Assembly (NCBI GenBank): GCA_031262225.1
Contig: JAISIC010000059.1
Span: 1-57,387 of the forward strand
Source of the DNA: Ruminococcus sp.
GTDB lineage: Bacteria; Bacillota; Clostridia; Oscillospirales; Ruminococcaceae
Direction: 5' to 3'
DNA length: 57,387 bases
Positions within the stretch are counted from its first letter, which is position 1; each line of letters begins with the position of its first letter. Both the position numbers and the translations under genes were made by a program. The notes under the pieces were generated by a model. That model ran no database searches. It saw nothing but the letters and a program-made list of their open reading frames with translations, and was not told the origin of the DNA. Below are positions 25,586 to 34,116 of the stretch, piece by piece.

Positions 25586-25867
25586 CAGCACCTTTCCAGC
25601 AAACTTCAAAGCCCGAAGCTCGAAGTTCAGATCTATAATTGTCGGCGTATAATCGGCGAACTCCGTCAACACCGATATCCGAAGTATTTCATACGAGTCC
25701 TTGAAAGCAGGATATGTCTTCCGAAACTGCTCCTCATAATTTTCAAAGTAGTTTAAGATATCCGATTTAACCCCTGCCGCCTTGAAGATTTTAAGCAAGC
25801 GTTTATATATGAGCTTTTGAGCTTCCTTCGGGGGAAGCTTTTTTACTTTCTGCTCAAAAAGAAACAT
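25508..25867 (-). CDS. hypothetical protein (119 aa), last gene of the second MoxR/DUF58 operon
   Basis: A basic soluble 119-residue protein (FEQKVKKLPPKEAQKLIYKR...) without membrane segments or recognised motifs. Its start overlaps the upstream membrane-protein gene by 14 bp, which supports translation. Its C-terminal 26 codons are antisense to the DUF1385 gene, an unusually long convergent overlap. The helical, Lys-rich character recalls the cytoplasmic tail of the transglutaminase protein at 7.5-7.8 kb, but that resemblance is only impressionistic. Confidence 0.6.
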   Translation of the reverse strand: MFLFEQKVKKLPPKEAQKLIYKRLLKIFKAAGVKSDILNYFENYEEQFRKTYPAFKDSYEILRISVLTEFADYTPTIIDLNFELRALKFAGKVLSYNRFRRFNRYFNHLIVRLKGGNVL

Positions 25868-26369
25868 ACGAAAAATTCCTCACTCTGAAACCGCAGTAGA
25901 TGAAATAGGTGAAGGTGAAAGGAGCTAAAAGATTGAATGTGTCAACCGCTTCGGGTAACGCTTCATAGTCAATGAATCGTGAAAAAATGTTTTCGCCTGA
26001 TATGATTTCGATAATTCGGAATGAAACATTCATAACGGCGTCCGCTTCGCTGAAAACATACGCCGCAAGGCAAACGCACATCAATGTCGGGAAGATGGTT
26101 GCAAAATCCTTAATATTCTCAAGTATGAAATTGTCCGGCTTGACAGAGAGCATAAATTCACCCGATATCGAGAAAATTATACCCAGAATAAAGCCGCCCA
26201 AAAGGTCCAGAGGGTGTATGAACCCTTTTGAAAAAAAGCAGATGAAAGAAAAGAGAATCACCGACGCGGAGAGCGGCAAAAAAACGTTAATAAGATTTCC
26301 CCCGAATGTTTGGGAGAAATATTCATTATGATTTTGGGTTTCAAATTCAATTGTTACGTTTTTTTTCAT
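25854..26369 (-). CDS. hypothetical membrane protein of the second MoxR/DUF58 operon
   Basis: About 171 residues with four hydrophobic segments (FLPLSASVILFSFICFF, DLLGGFILGIIFSISGEFML, FATIFPTLMCVCLAAYVF, LLAPFTFTYFIYCGF). I place the start at ATG 26369; GTG 26378 is possible. It overlaps the end of the DUF58 gene and the start of the next ORF, so it is clearly within the operon. No family recognised. It occupies the position where other such operons encode the transglutaminase or another membrane partner. Confidence 0.65.
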   Translation of the reverse strand: MKKNVTIEFETQNHNEYFSQTFGGNLINVFLPLSASVILFSFICFFSKGFIHPLDLLGGFILGIIFSISGEFMLSVKPDNFILENIKDFATIFPTLMCVCLAAYVFSEADAVMNVSFRIIEIISGENIFSRFIDYEALPEAVDTFNLLAPFTFTYFIYCGFRVRNFSYVSF

Positions 26370-27255
26370 TTTTATCACGAGCCGCGAAAAACAGGGTCAT
26401 AAGTATCGCCATTGCCGTTTCGGCAGAATCGGTGTCAGAGTAAAGATTTTCGGAAACCTCAAAACCGCAAAGCGTTATCTTAACCCTATAGCCTTGCGAT
26501 TGCAGGCTCTCGGCATATTTGAGCGTGTCGCCGAAAACTCTGTCGTTTACATTGTCGCTGTTTTTAAAAACCGGAAGGCAAAGGATTTCATACTGCGGCG
26601 ACTCTTCTCTGCTTTCATGCTTATATTCCTTAGAAAAAAGCTCGTCATGCTTCGCCAAAAGGGGCAGATGAATCCTTGAAAGGCTGTCGCCGTCACGATA
26701 TACTCTAACGTCGGAATATTCATGCTGCGGTATGAATTGCAGACCTTTTTCCCACTCCTTGAAAGGGGGTAACGATTTCATTCTATAGCTTGCCTCGGGG
26801 ATTACAACGGTGCGGACAGGCTCGATTTTAATATGATGAGAAAAGACAAAAAAGATTGACCCGGTCTTTACTGACAGCACCTCTGCCGTGACAAGGGTGC
26901 AGTTTTGGCTTGAAAGACAGATCTTAGCGTCGAAGGAGCTTTCCGGTGCTATATAGCTTTTAAGCGTTTTTATAAAAACTTGTCTGCCGACTTTGCATTT
27001 TATCTTCACCTTTGCTTTCAGAATCGGCGTTTTGCTTTCATTTTTAATGCGAAAGGTGATGAAGATACTGTTTTTGCGGCGGGCTATTATGGGCTTTCGC
27101 ACATTTTTTATGCTCACCCTCACCTTTACCCCTAAATACAGGTCAACTCCGACCATTACGGCGATTAGAAGTAAAGCGGCGAATGCAACCGGTTCGCCTT
27201 GAAAAAAGGCAAGATAAAACGCGGCAAGGGCTATGATTATGTATAATATTCTCAT
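26347..27255 (-). CDS. DUF58 domain-containing protein (second copy)
   Basis: A 302-residue protein. N-terminal membrane helices (ILYIIIALAAFYLAFF and VAFAALLLIAVMVGVDLYL) precede a beta-rich domain and a divergent DUF58 signature (VRVYRDGDSLSRIHLPLLAKHDELFSKEY, about 185-215). In place of the classic GDPxRRINW the motif reads GDSLSRIHL, so it has drifted from the copy at 4.5 kb. The start overlaps the MoxR stop (ATGA) and has no ribosome binding site of its own, so it is translated by coupling. Confidence 0.8.
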   Translation of the reverse strand: MRILYIIIALAAFYLAFFQGEPVAFAALLLIAVMVGVDLYLGVKVRVSIKNVRKPIIARRKNSIFITFRIKNESKTPILKAKVKIKCKVGRQVFIKTLKSYIAPESSFDAKICLSSQNCTLVTAEVLSVKTGSIFFVFSHHIKIEPVRTVVIPEASYRMKSLPPFKEWEKGLQFIPQHEYSDVRVYRDGDSLSRIHLPLLAKHDELFSKEYKHESREESPQYEILCLPVFKNSDNVNDRVFGDTLKYAESLQSQGYRVKITLCGFEVSENLYSDTDSAETAMAILMTLFFAARDKNEKKRNN

Positions 27256-28217
27256 AATTTCGGAGGGGTTACCTCTGCTAAAATCACCCTTGCAAGCGAT
27301 TCGGGCGTGTCCCCTGCGGCTCTTGCCAGCGGGGTGAGCACTAATCTGTGTGCCATGCAGGCGGAGAAGAAATACCTTATATCACTCGGGAGCACAAACA
27401 TTCGCCCGTAACTCATCGCTAAAACCTTTGCCAGCGACAGCAGATGGAGCGATGCCCGCGGCGATATACCCAAGCTAAGCGACTCTCTGCTCCTTGCGGC
27501 GGCGGCAAGCTCTGCTATGTATGTGAAAATCTTTTCGTCAACAAAAACTTCCTCTGCCGTTTGCCGCAGCTTAGTGAAATCTTCGGGGGATATTACGGCG
27601 TTTATTTCGGGAATCTCGGACTTTTTATGTTTTGCTTTAAGGATAGACTCTTCGGCTTCAAGGGACGGATAGCCGACAGAAAGGCGTATCGAAAACCTGT
27701 CAAGCTGTGATTCGGGGATGGGGGCTGTTCCGACTGCCCAAGGGGGATTTTGCGAAGCTATCACAAAAAACGGGTCGGGGAGCTCCCTTGTAATGCCGTC
27801 GATTGTGACTTTACGCTCCTCCATCGCCTCCAAAAGGGCGGATTGCGACCTTCCCATGCCGCGATTGAGTTCGTCGGCAAGGAGGATATTTGTAAATACC
27901 GGACCTTCGCGAAACTCGAGTTTTGAAGTCTCGCGATTAAAAACATTAAAGCCTGTGATATCGGAGGGCATGACGTCGGGGGTGAAGGATATCCGCTTGA
28001 AAGAAAGGGATAAAACCTTCGCCAACGCCATTGCAAGCGTAGTTTTGCCGACACCCGGGATATCTTCAATCAAAATATGCCCGTCTGCAATGATTGCAAG
28101 CAGGAATTCCTTTATAATCTCATCCTTACCGATAATAACCTTGCCGACCTCTGCCGTTGCTCTCGCAAAAAAGTCTGTAATCTCCGGCGGCGTTTCGGTT
28201 TTGTCCAGTAAATTCAT
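27252..28217 (-). CDS. MoxR family AAA+ ATPase (second copy)
   Basis: A 321-residue AAA+ ATPase: Walker A PGVGKT (near residue 60), SFTPDVMPSDITGFNVF, Walker B LLADELNRGMGRSQSALLEAMEE, and SPRASLHLLSLAK in the lid. Compared with the 3.6-kb copy it has an N-terminal extension of about 20 residues and ELNRG instead of EINRA. It starts at ATG 28217 behind a GGGGGAGG site, 3 bp after the HD-protein gene. Having two MoxR/DUF58 sets suggests two separate client systems. Confidence 0.88.
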   Translation of the reverse strand: MNLLDKTETPPEITDFFARATAEVGKVIIGKDEIIKEFLLAIIADGHILIEDIPGVGKTTLAMALAKVLSLSFKRISFTPDVMPSDITGFNVFNRETSKLEFREGPVFTNILLADELNRGMGRSQSALLEAMEERKVTIDGITRELPDPFFVIASQNPPWAVGTAPIPESQLDRFSIRLSVGYPSLEAEESILKAKHKKSEIPEINAVISPEDFTKLRQTAEEVFVDEKIFTYIAELAAAARSRESLSLGISPRASLHLLSLAKVLAMSYGRMFVLPSDIRYFFSACMAHRLVLTPLARAAGDTPESLARVILAEVTPPKL

Positions 28218-28220
28218 CTG

Positions 28221-28697
28221 TTACCTCCCCCTAAACTTTTTATAGTTATGCGAAAGCACTTCCAAAGCTCCGCAGTATTTGTCTGTGAGGGTTATAACAA
28301 ACGATTCGCGATGGCGAGGAAGTCCCAAAGTTATCGGGAACATATGCTTTTTGATTATATCTCTTTCAAGCGGGCTGATATCAAAATTCTCTTCTGCGTT
28401 TGCAAGTGCTCTGTCGGCGTGTTTGATGGCGTGACCGTTTGAAAGTGTGACGGTGTGCCAGTCGTATAAAAAGAGGTCGTGTAAGAGGCCGCCCCTTGCA
28501 CCTGCTCTTGCATCAAGCCCGAGCTTCTTGCAGATGAGGTAGTTATAATATGAAACGTTTAAACAATGCTCAAAAGTGGTAGTCCGCCCATGGTGGATTA
28601 CCTTTTTCATTTCGTTGACTGCATCCGAATCGACAAGGTCGTCGATATGCTCCAAAAATTCCTTGTCAAGCTCTTTCTTAATGCCGATTACTTTCAT
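28221..28697 (-). CDS. HD domain-containing phosphohydrolase
   Basis: About 158 residues. The HD metal-binding pattern is visible: His in TFEHCLNVSYYN, the His-Asp pair in GLLHDLFLYDW and later His residues in GHAIKHADRA. HD-domain proteins hydrolyse phosphate esters such as nucleotides; the substrate here is unknown. I place the start at ATG 28697 (MKVIGIKKELD) behind GGAAAG; an in-frame upstream start at 28748 would add an unlikely leader. It is the first gene of the second MoxR/DUF58 operon. A 9-bp inverted repeat (AGCCCATTG 28721-28729 with 28746-28754) lies just upstream. Confidence 0.8.
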   Translation of the reverse strand: MKVIGIKKELDKEFLEHIDDLVDSDAVNEMKKVIHHGRTTTFEHCLNVSYYNYLICKKLGLDARAGARGGLLHDLFLYDWHTVTLSNGHAIKHADRALANAEENFDISPLERDIIKKHMFPITLGLPRHRESFVITLTDKYCGALEVLSHNYKKFRGR

Positions 28698-28800
28698 AAA
28701 TAAAATGCTTTCCGTTAAATAGCCCATTGCCCAAAATAGTATGGACAATGGGCTTTAATTTATGTATCTATTAATAGTTTCATATAACCCGCACCAGTAC

Positions 28801-28830
28801 GGGGTGCTTGCACCCGCGGCGGATCGCCGC
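28801..28830. other. two adjacent GC-rich hairpins at the end of the ABC operon
   Basis: GGGTGC/GCACCC (28802-28815) and GCGGCG/CGCCGC (28816-28830) stand side by side, the second touching the stop codon of the last permease gene. No T-run follows on either strand, so they look like RNA-stabilising or processing hairpins rather than an intrinsic terminator. Confidence 0.5.
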
Positions 28831-30104
28831 TACATCCCAGTCAGACCTGAACGGGAAATACCTTCTGTAAAATATTTTTGCAATGCAATATAGAGAATTA
28901 AAATCGGGGTTATTCCGGCAAGACAGCCGGCTTCAAGCCACACAACCAAGTCTCGGACAGGGACGGTGGTGTTGCCGAAGATGGTTTTTGCGATTGCCGC
29001 ATCTAAGTTTTTGAGCTTCAAAGCGATGATTCCGAAGCTTGTGAAGAAGGTCGAAGTAACGTAATAATCGTTCCAGTACCAAACGATGGAGAAGAGGAAT
29101 ACCGTTAAGAAGGTGGAGGCGGCGTTGGGTGCCATAACCATCAAGAAGGTCTTAAAGGGCGAGCAGCCGTCAAGATATGCGGCATCTTCAAGCTCTTTGG
29201 GAAGCCCTCGGAAAGATTGTCGGAAGAGGAATATAAACAGTCCTGCTCTGATGCCGTTTCCTAAAATCGCGGGGAGATACATAGTTATCGGGTTGTCGAT
29301 GAAGTTTATTGCTTCGCCGCCCATTGCCGTTAAAAGTCCGAACGGATCGAAATAGCGGAAAAACTTAAACTGCGGGATATTGATAATCTGGGGCGGTATT
29401 AAAATCTGGAGCACCACGATGAAGAAGAGTATCGATTGCCCCTTGAATTTGAAACGCGCAAAGCCATAGCCGGTGAGGGCACAGGAGAAAACCTGAATGA
29501 TGGAACAGCCGATGTTTATAATCAAGGTGTTGCGGAAGGTCGGCCAATAATCCATGGTGAGCATTGCGTCTTTGAGGTTTGAAAGGGTGAGGTTGCGAGG
29601 TATCCACAAAACTGTCGGGTCGCTCATGTCGGCACGTGTTCTGAAAGCGGTCGAAACCATGAAGATAAGCGGATAAAGTATGATGAAGCAGAGCCCGATT
29701 ATGATCATTGCTCTGAAAATCGGCCACGCCCACCCTAAGGCACGCTGGATTTTAAGCTTTCTTTGCTCGGCAGGCGACATATGTTCAAGGCGTTTCCTAA
29801 AGCGTTCCTTGAGCTCCGCACGGGTATATTTTGCCTCTTTATAATGCGGTTCCGATTCCGGGAAAAACATTCGGAGGGTGTGTAAAAAATCTAATACCGG
29901 CTCTTTGATTCTGACGGTGAAAAACGACGCAGCAGTTTCTTTGTCATCGACAACGTCAACCTTCTTGCTTATATCTTCTGCTGCCTCTTTTGTGGAGTGG
30001 AGATGCATATTCTCATCATCCCCGATTATGTGCTTCTTTTCGTGTTCTTCTGTCACAACCGCAACTGTGCTTTCACTGACAGAGCCATTTTTATTCTCGT
30101 CCAT
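28830..30104 (-). CDS. carbohydrate ABC transporter permease (MalG type) with acidic N-terminal extension
   Basis: A 424-residue inner-membrane permease with the binding-protein-dependent transport domain. The cytoplasmic EAA loop that docks the ATPase is ELEDAAYLDGCSPFKTFLMVMAP. There are six core helices. It is longer than the usual 270-300 residues because of an N-terminal, highly charged extension of about 130 residues (NGSVSESTVAVVTEEHEKKH... AELKERFRKRLEHMSPAEQ). It pairs with the permease at 30122-31060 and is the last gene of the operon. A strong AGGAGGG site precedes ATG 30104. No ATPase is encoded nearby, so a shared MsmX-like ATPase is expected. Confidence 0.88.
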   Translation of the reverse strand: MDENKNGSVSESTVAVVTEEHEKKHIIGDDENMHLHSTKEAAEDISKKVDVVDDKETAASFFTVRIKEPVLDFLHTLRMFFPESEPHYKEAKYTRAELKERFRKRLEHMSPAEQRKLKIQRALGWAWPIFRAMIIIGLCFIILYPLIFMVSTAFRTRADMSDPTVLWIPRNLTLSNLKDAMLTMDYWPTFRNTLIINIGCSIIQVFSCALTGYGFARFKFKGQSILFFIVVLQILIPPQIINIPQFKFFRYFDPFGLLTAMGGEAINFIDNPITMYLPAILGNGIRAGLFIFLFRQSFRGLPKELEDAAYLDGCSPFKTFLMVMAPNAASTFLTVFLFSIVWYWNDYYVTSTFFTSFGIIALKLKNLDAAIAKTIFGNTTVPVRDLVVWLEAGCLAGITPILILYIALQKYFTEGISRSGLTGM

Positions 30105-30121
30105 TGAAATACCCTCCTTTC

Positions 30122-31060
30122 CTATTCATTCTCGTACCAAACGAACCGCTTCATTATTGAAAAGATAATACCGATTGCAATGAGCACTATTCCGAAGTAT
30201 GACCAGCTCATTGCGGAGGCAAGCCCGTACTTCCATTCCGATTGGACTGAAAGTATTCGTTCCATGACACCGCTTGTCGGGTCGGTGAAAGAGTCGATAA
30301 CGGTGTATATGATGTTTACAAGTATCATCGGGGAGACATAGGGGAGGGTTACCTTCCAGAAAAATTCCCAGCCTGTCGCACCCTCAATCTGCCCAACCTC
30401 TTTTGCGGAGGACGGAATTGATTGCAGAGCGGAAAGGAAGATGATAATCTGAATACCGCAGTTCCAAACAAGGTTTAAGATATCGCTTGTGATGGTGGTG
30501 ATAATCTCTGTGAAACGCGATCCGAAGCCGTATATCCCGACAAATTCAAGGAGCTGATCCACCATGTCTGCCTCAAACATACTTGAAAACTGATCGGCGT
30601 TCGAGTTGCCCGAGATGTTGATGTCGCCTGTGATAATCGCATAGACAGGACCTGTCGCGATGATAACCGGCAGGAAGAATATCGCTCTTGCAAATGTTCG
30701 CCCTCTGAATTTTTGGTTTATGACAATTGCCACAAAGAGCGAAAATACCAAGATAACCGGGAGCTTGAGCGCGATATCTTCAAGTGCTTCGACAAGAAGC
30801 TGTCTGAAATTGGGGTCGACGGTGAAGGCATATTTATAGTTACTGATATAATCGGTCACGCCGTTAGTGACGATGGGGGTGATCTTCATGTAGCCTGTTT
30901 CGGGAACCACATTAAAGAGTGAGTAGTAAAAGGATTCAAAGACAGGAAAGAGCAAAAACAGCAACGCACCGATAAACCAAAATGCTATGAAGCCGTATCC
31001 GTAAAGCCCTTTCTTACGCTCATATGACATATGGCGGAATGCTTTTAAGGGGTTTTTCAT
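30122..31060 (-). CDS. sugar ABC transporter permease (MalF/UgpA type)
   Basis: A 312-residue integral membrane protein with about six helices and the EAA-like loop SSAKEVGQIEGATGWEFFWKVTLPYVSPMI. That loop is in the MalF/UgpA form. A periplasm-facing loop of about 100 residues between the first helices is longer than in minimal homologues. The start codon overlaps the DUF5696 stop (TAATG) behind GGAGG, so the two genes are translationally coupled. With the next gene it forms the second permease pair of the operon. Confidence 0.88.
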   Translation of the reverse strand: MKNPLKAFRHMSYERKKGLYGYGFIAFWFIGALLFLLFPVFESFYYSLFNVVPETGYMKITPIVTNGVTDYISNYKYAFTVDPNFRQLLVEALEDIALKLPVILVFSLFVAIVINQKFRGRTFARAIFFLPVIIATGPVYAIITGDINISGNSNADQFSSMFEADMVDQLLEFVGIYGFGSRFTEIITTITSDILNLVWNCGIQIIIFLSALQSIPSSAKEVGQIEGATGWEFFWKVTLPYVSPMILVNIIYTVIDSFTDPTSGVMERILSVQSEWKYGLASAMSWSYFGIVLIAIGIIFSIMKRFVWYENE

Positions 31061-33480
31061 TATCCGATTACCTCCTTGCCGATATAGTCATAAAGCGAAT
31101 GTACTGTGCCGTTTTTGGTGATTGTCCGGTTTGCGAGGTCGGTTACAAGGACAGTGCCGTTTGAGAAGGTCGTGGTGATAACCTTGCCGTGGGCGGTTGC
31201 ACCCCCGGGACGCCCCTGCTCGGTTATGTCATATCCGACGATTGTTGTGCCTGCAAGGTCGCCCAAAATTTTATTCTGGAACTCCCAAGCCTTTGCCGAG
31301 ACGGTTACCCAACGCTCTGCCTCTGCATAATAGAGGTTATCGTACCTTGTGTCCTTCACATCGTCAGCCGAAACGCCTATCATATCAAACGAGAGGTTTG
31401 CTCCTGCCGAAACCGATTCAAGAATAGCGTTGCCCATCCTTGCCTCAGAGTTTGCGGCGACTGTCGAAACGGGAACGAGCCCGAACATAGCGATTTGATA
31501 GAACGGAATGTCGCGGTCGAATATGTCAAAGCCCGACGACTCAAGCGGAATATTTGTAATGTGGTCTGCATAGGGGATAACAAAGCCGTTAGCGTTGTCG
31601 GCAAGGACTTTAAGCCCTGCATTTCTAAACCCTTCATATCCCGCAATGATTGTTGCCTTGCTCTCTTCGCGTCCGGAATGTGAACGCCCGTAGTCACCGT
31701 AGAGGGTGTTTGCGGTTTCGCCCAAAGCTATTCCTTTATATCCGAGCTTCGGATAGGAAGCTGTGAGGTTTTTATATATCCTGCTATATGCAAGGGGAGA
31801 AAGGAGCGAAAGCTCGTCATAATATTGGTTCGGGATTTTATGGGCAAGGTCAAAGACCGTCTGGCGTGAGAACTGCCCTGTAATGCGGATTGCTGTGTCG
31901 GTGACGGTATTAAATCCGCCGCCGGTCACAAAGCCGATGTTTGAAACGGAGGGATAGACCTCAATCCCGGCACTGTCGGCGTATGAAAGCAGTTTGTTAA
32001 AGTCACCCTTGCCGCCTAAAATTCCTGACGGCGTTCCCTTTGAAGCGACCTGGTTTTTAATGTCTGCCTGCGTGTAGTCTTCATATGTCGCAACTATATT
32101 AGAAACACCTTGTGCAGAAATCCTCTCTAACACGTCTTTGGCAGTATCAAACTTTGTTACTGCATAGGGGAGCTTGACGGGGATACCTAAGATGGATTCC
32201 TGTTTTATCGTTCCGCCGTAGAAGTTAAGATAAAGCGGAGTTGCCGCATCTTTAATGTCCTCTGAACCTGCACCCTTAGCGGTTTTGAGATAATTTCTGT
32301 AAGAAGTGGCAATATCAACAAAATCAACCGTTCCCGCATTATCCGAAACGGGGTAGTACCGCACTTCAATTTTAGGAATCTTAATGCCGTACTGCTCATA
32401 AACGGTGAGAGCATAGGAATCGTTCTCAGTTCCGTTGATGGTGAAGTCGTCCTTGCCTCTCATGAGGAAATCAAAGAAGCAGGCGTTATAATAAACCTTG
32501 TTGTTGAGCCCCGAAATATATGCGTTAACCGAGCACTGGGCATCACCCTTGTCGACAACCGCCATAATTCCGGCTCCGTTTTTAACGATACCGTACATAG
32601 GCAGGCTTGCGTTTTGGGTCATGTTTGTCGCCGTTATCGGGACTTTGGTTATATCGGTGCCGTAAACAGTGCCGCTGTACTGCGGAACTATAGTTTTGCC
32701 GTTATTGAAGTTGATGAGCGCACCCGAGCCGTCGGGAACCACGAAATAGCCCTCGTCATTAACCCCTGCCGCACCGAATGTACGCATGAAGGAGAGTTTT
32801 GAAAGTATCTTGTCGCCGTAGTCTTCCTTGATTGCCGGAACATCAACCGACACTTTCAAGAAGCCCTCTTCAAGGGTATATTCAACCGGTATTGTAATGT
32901 AAAAATCGTTATCTTTGTCCACCAAAAACGGTATTGTAAGCTTGAAGCCGCGGTCGATTTTCTCCATCACAACATCTGCGTCACGATAGCTGTTGACCGT
33001 TTTTTCAGACCTTGCCGACGGCGACGCATAGGAAGCTTCCACAATCGACTTGAGCTGATTGAGCTGTGCGGCTTTGGGCTTGTCATATTGGGCGATTATG
33101 TTCCCCGCCTCGTCAAAAACCGATTGCTCTTCCATCGCATTAATCGGCGATGAAAACCAGTTCGCTCCGTTTGTCTTATCGACAAGAGCAAGGGTCGGAC
33201 CGTATCCGCTGCCCTTCATGTCAAAATACAGGGCGGCGGTTTCATTTTCCGCCATAAGCTCCATGTCGTCGATTACTTCCGCTTCGGTGCGATAGTCGAT
33301 ATCGGTTTCAAACTCGGAAGCGTCGGTTTCAATGCCGTCATCGACATTTTCGGAGACGATTTCTTCGGTCTCTGCCGGTGCCTCCTGTTCGTCCTCTGCC
33401 GCAACTGACGTGCTGCACATTAATCCCAAAGACAGGATGAGAGCTAAAATTCTTTTTAATTTTTTATTCAAGTCTCTCAC
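31060..33480 (-). CDS. secreted DUF5696 domain-containing protein
   Basis: An 806-residue exported protein with a signal peptide (LKRILALILSLGLMCSTSVAAE) and a Glu/Asp-rich low-complexity linker (residues about 30-65). A long globular region follows, matching my memory of DUF5696 proteins encoded beside carbohydrate ABC importers in Paenibacillus and Clostridia. The middle and C-terminal parts (TAKDVLERISAQGVSNIVATYEDYT..., GYKGIALGETANTLYGDYGR) look like a TIM-barrel glycosidase-like fold, but I cannot assign catalytic residues. It probably handles the sugar outside the membrane. It starts at GTG 33480, directly after the Yip1 gene. Confidence 0.7.
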   Translation of the reverse strand: MRDLNKKLKRILALILSLGLMCSTSVAAEDEQEAPAETEEIVSENVDDGIETDASEFETDIDYRTEAEVIDDMELMAENETAALYFDMKGSGYGPTLALVDKTNGANWFSSPINAMEEQSVFDEAGNIIAQYDKPKAAQLNQLKSIVEASYASPSARSEKTVNSYRDADVVMEKIDRGFKLTIPFLVDKDNDFYITIPVEYTLEEGFLKVSVDVPAIKEDYGDKILSKLSFMRTFGAAGVNDEGYFVVPDGSGALINFNNGKTIVPQYSGTVYGTDITKVPITATNMTQNASLPMYGIVKNGAGIMAVVDKGDAQCSVNAYISGLNNKVYYNACFFDFLMRGKDDFTINGTENDSYALTVYEQYGIKIPKIEVRYYPVSDNAGTVDFVDIATSYRNYLKTAKGAGSEDIKDAATPLYLNFYGGTIKQESILGIPVKLPYAVTKFDTAKDVLERISAQGVSNIVATYEDYTQADIKNQVASKGTPSGILGGKGDFNKLLSYADSAGIEVYPSVSNIGFVTGGGFNTVTDTAIRITGQFSRQTVFDLAHKIPNQYYDELSLLSPLAYSRIYKNLTASYPKLGYKGIALGETANTLYGDYGRSHSGREESKATIIAGYEGFRNAGLKVLADNANGFVIPYADHITNIPLESSGFDIFDRDIPFYQIAMFGLVPVSTVAANSEARMGNAILESVSAGANLSFDMIGVSADDVKDTRYDNLYYAEAERWVTVSAKAWEFQNKILGDLAGTTIVGYDITEQGRPGGATAHGKVITTTFSNGTVLVTDLANRTITKNGTVHSLYDYIGKEVIG

Positions 33481-33483
33481 CGC

Positions 33484-34113
33484 CTAAACTCGGAATCTGT
33501 ACGATATCTCGGTGTATATCGACATGACGAATATTACCACCTGCTGCATAAGGGTCAAGAGCAGCACCAACAAAAACAGGATTGCTATCATGGCAAGAAC
33601 CGTGAGGATAATGCACAGAATCGTTTTGCGTATCGTGAACTGGTGGACAGCCTTTTGTGAAGTTATAATCAGAAGTCCGCTCCACGCATAGCCGATGACT
33701 TCAATTGTTGTGAGGAATATCCCTTCGTCCTGTACAAAAAAGCTTGAAAGGAAGGTGCCGAGGAGTGTGCAGGCAACATAAGGGATCATTGCATATGCCG
33801 AATAGATGAAAATCCGCTTCATCGACCCCTCGCCGTCAACGAGGGTGCACATTGCCCAATTCGCGACAACCCACACAAGGAAGAGGATTATCGACTGGAC
33901 TAAAAACGGGACGATATTGAAAATCTTGTCGTATGAAACATAGAACTGAAAGCCGTATGCTCTGTCTTGAAGCACCATCGACACAAAGAGGAGAACGACT
34001 ATCCCGATTGCTATCGGGATTGAGCCCTGCTTCTTCCAGCGAAGATCTTCAAATCCTTCAAACGGGTGAGCAAGCACATGACCGACGAATTGGGGGTTAT
34101 TATAATCAAGCAT
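33484..34113 (-). CDS. Yip1 family membrane protein
   Basis: A 209-residue protein with five predicted helices in the Yip1/DUF1282 arrangement (WKKQGSIPIAIGIVVLLFVSMVL, FLVQSIILFLVWVVANWAMC, IFIYSAYAMIPYVACTLLGTFL and others). The family signature is the YSAYAMIPY-like segment. Bacterial Yip1 proteins are of unknown function. Here the gene sits inside the ABC operon between the propeller/TPR gene and the DUF5696 gene, three bases from each, so an accessory role in the importer is likely. It starts at ATG 34113 behind a G-rich ribosome binding site. Confidence 0.8.
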   Translation of the reverse strand: MLDYNNPQFVGHVLAHPFEGFEDLRWKKQGSIPIAIGIVVLLFVSMVLQDRAYGFQFYVSYDKIFNIVPFLVQSIILFLVWVVANWAMCTLVDGEGSMKRIFIYSAYAMIPYVACTLLGTFLSSFFVQDEGIFLTTIEVIGYAWSGLLIITSQKAVHQFTIRKTILCIILTVLAMIAILFLLVLLLTLMQQVVIFVMSIYTEISYRFRV

Positions 34114-34116
34114 ACA

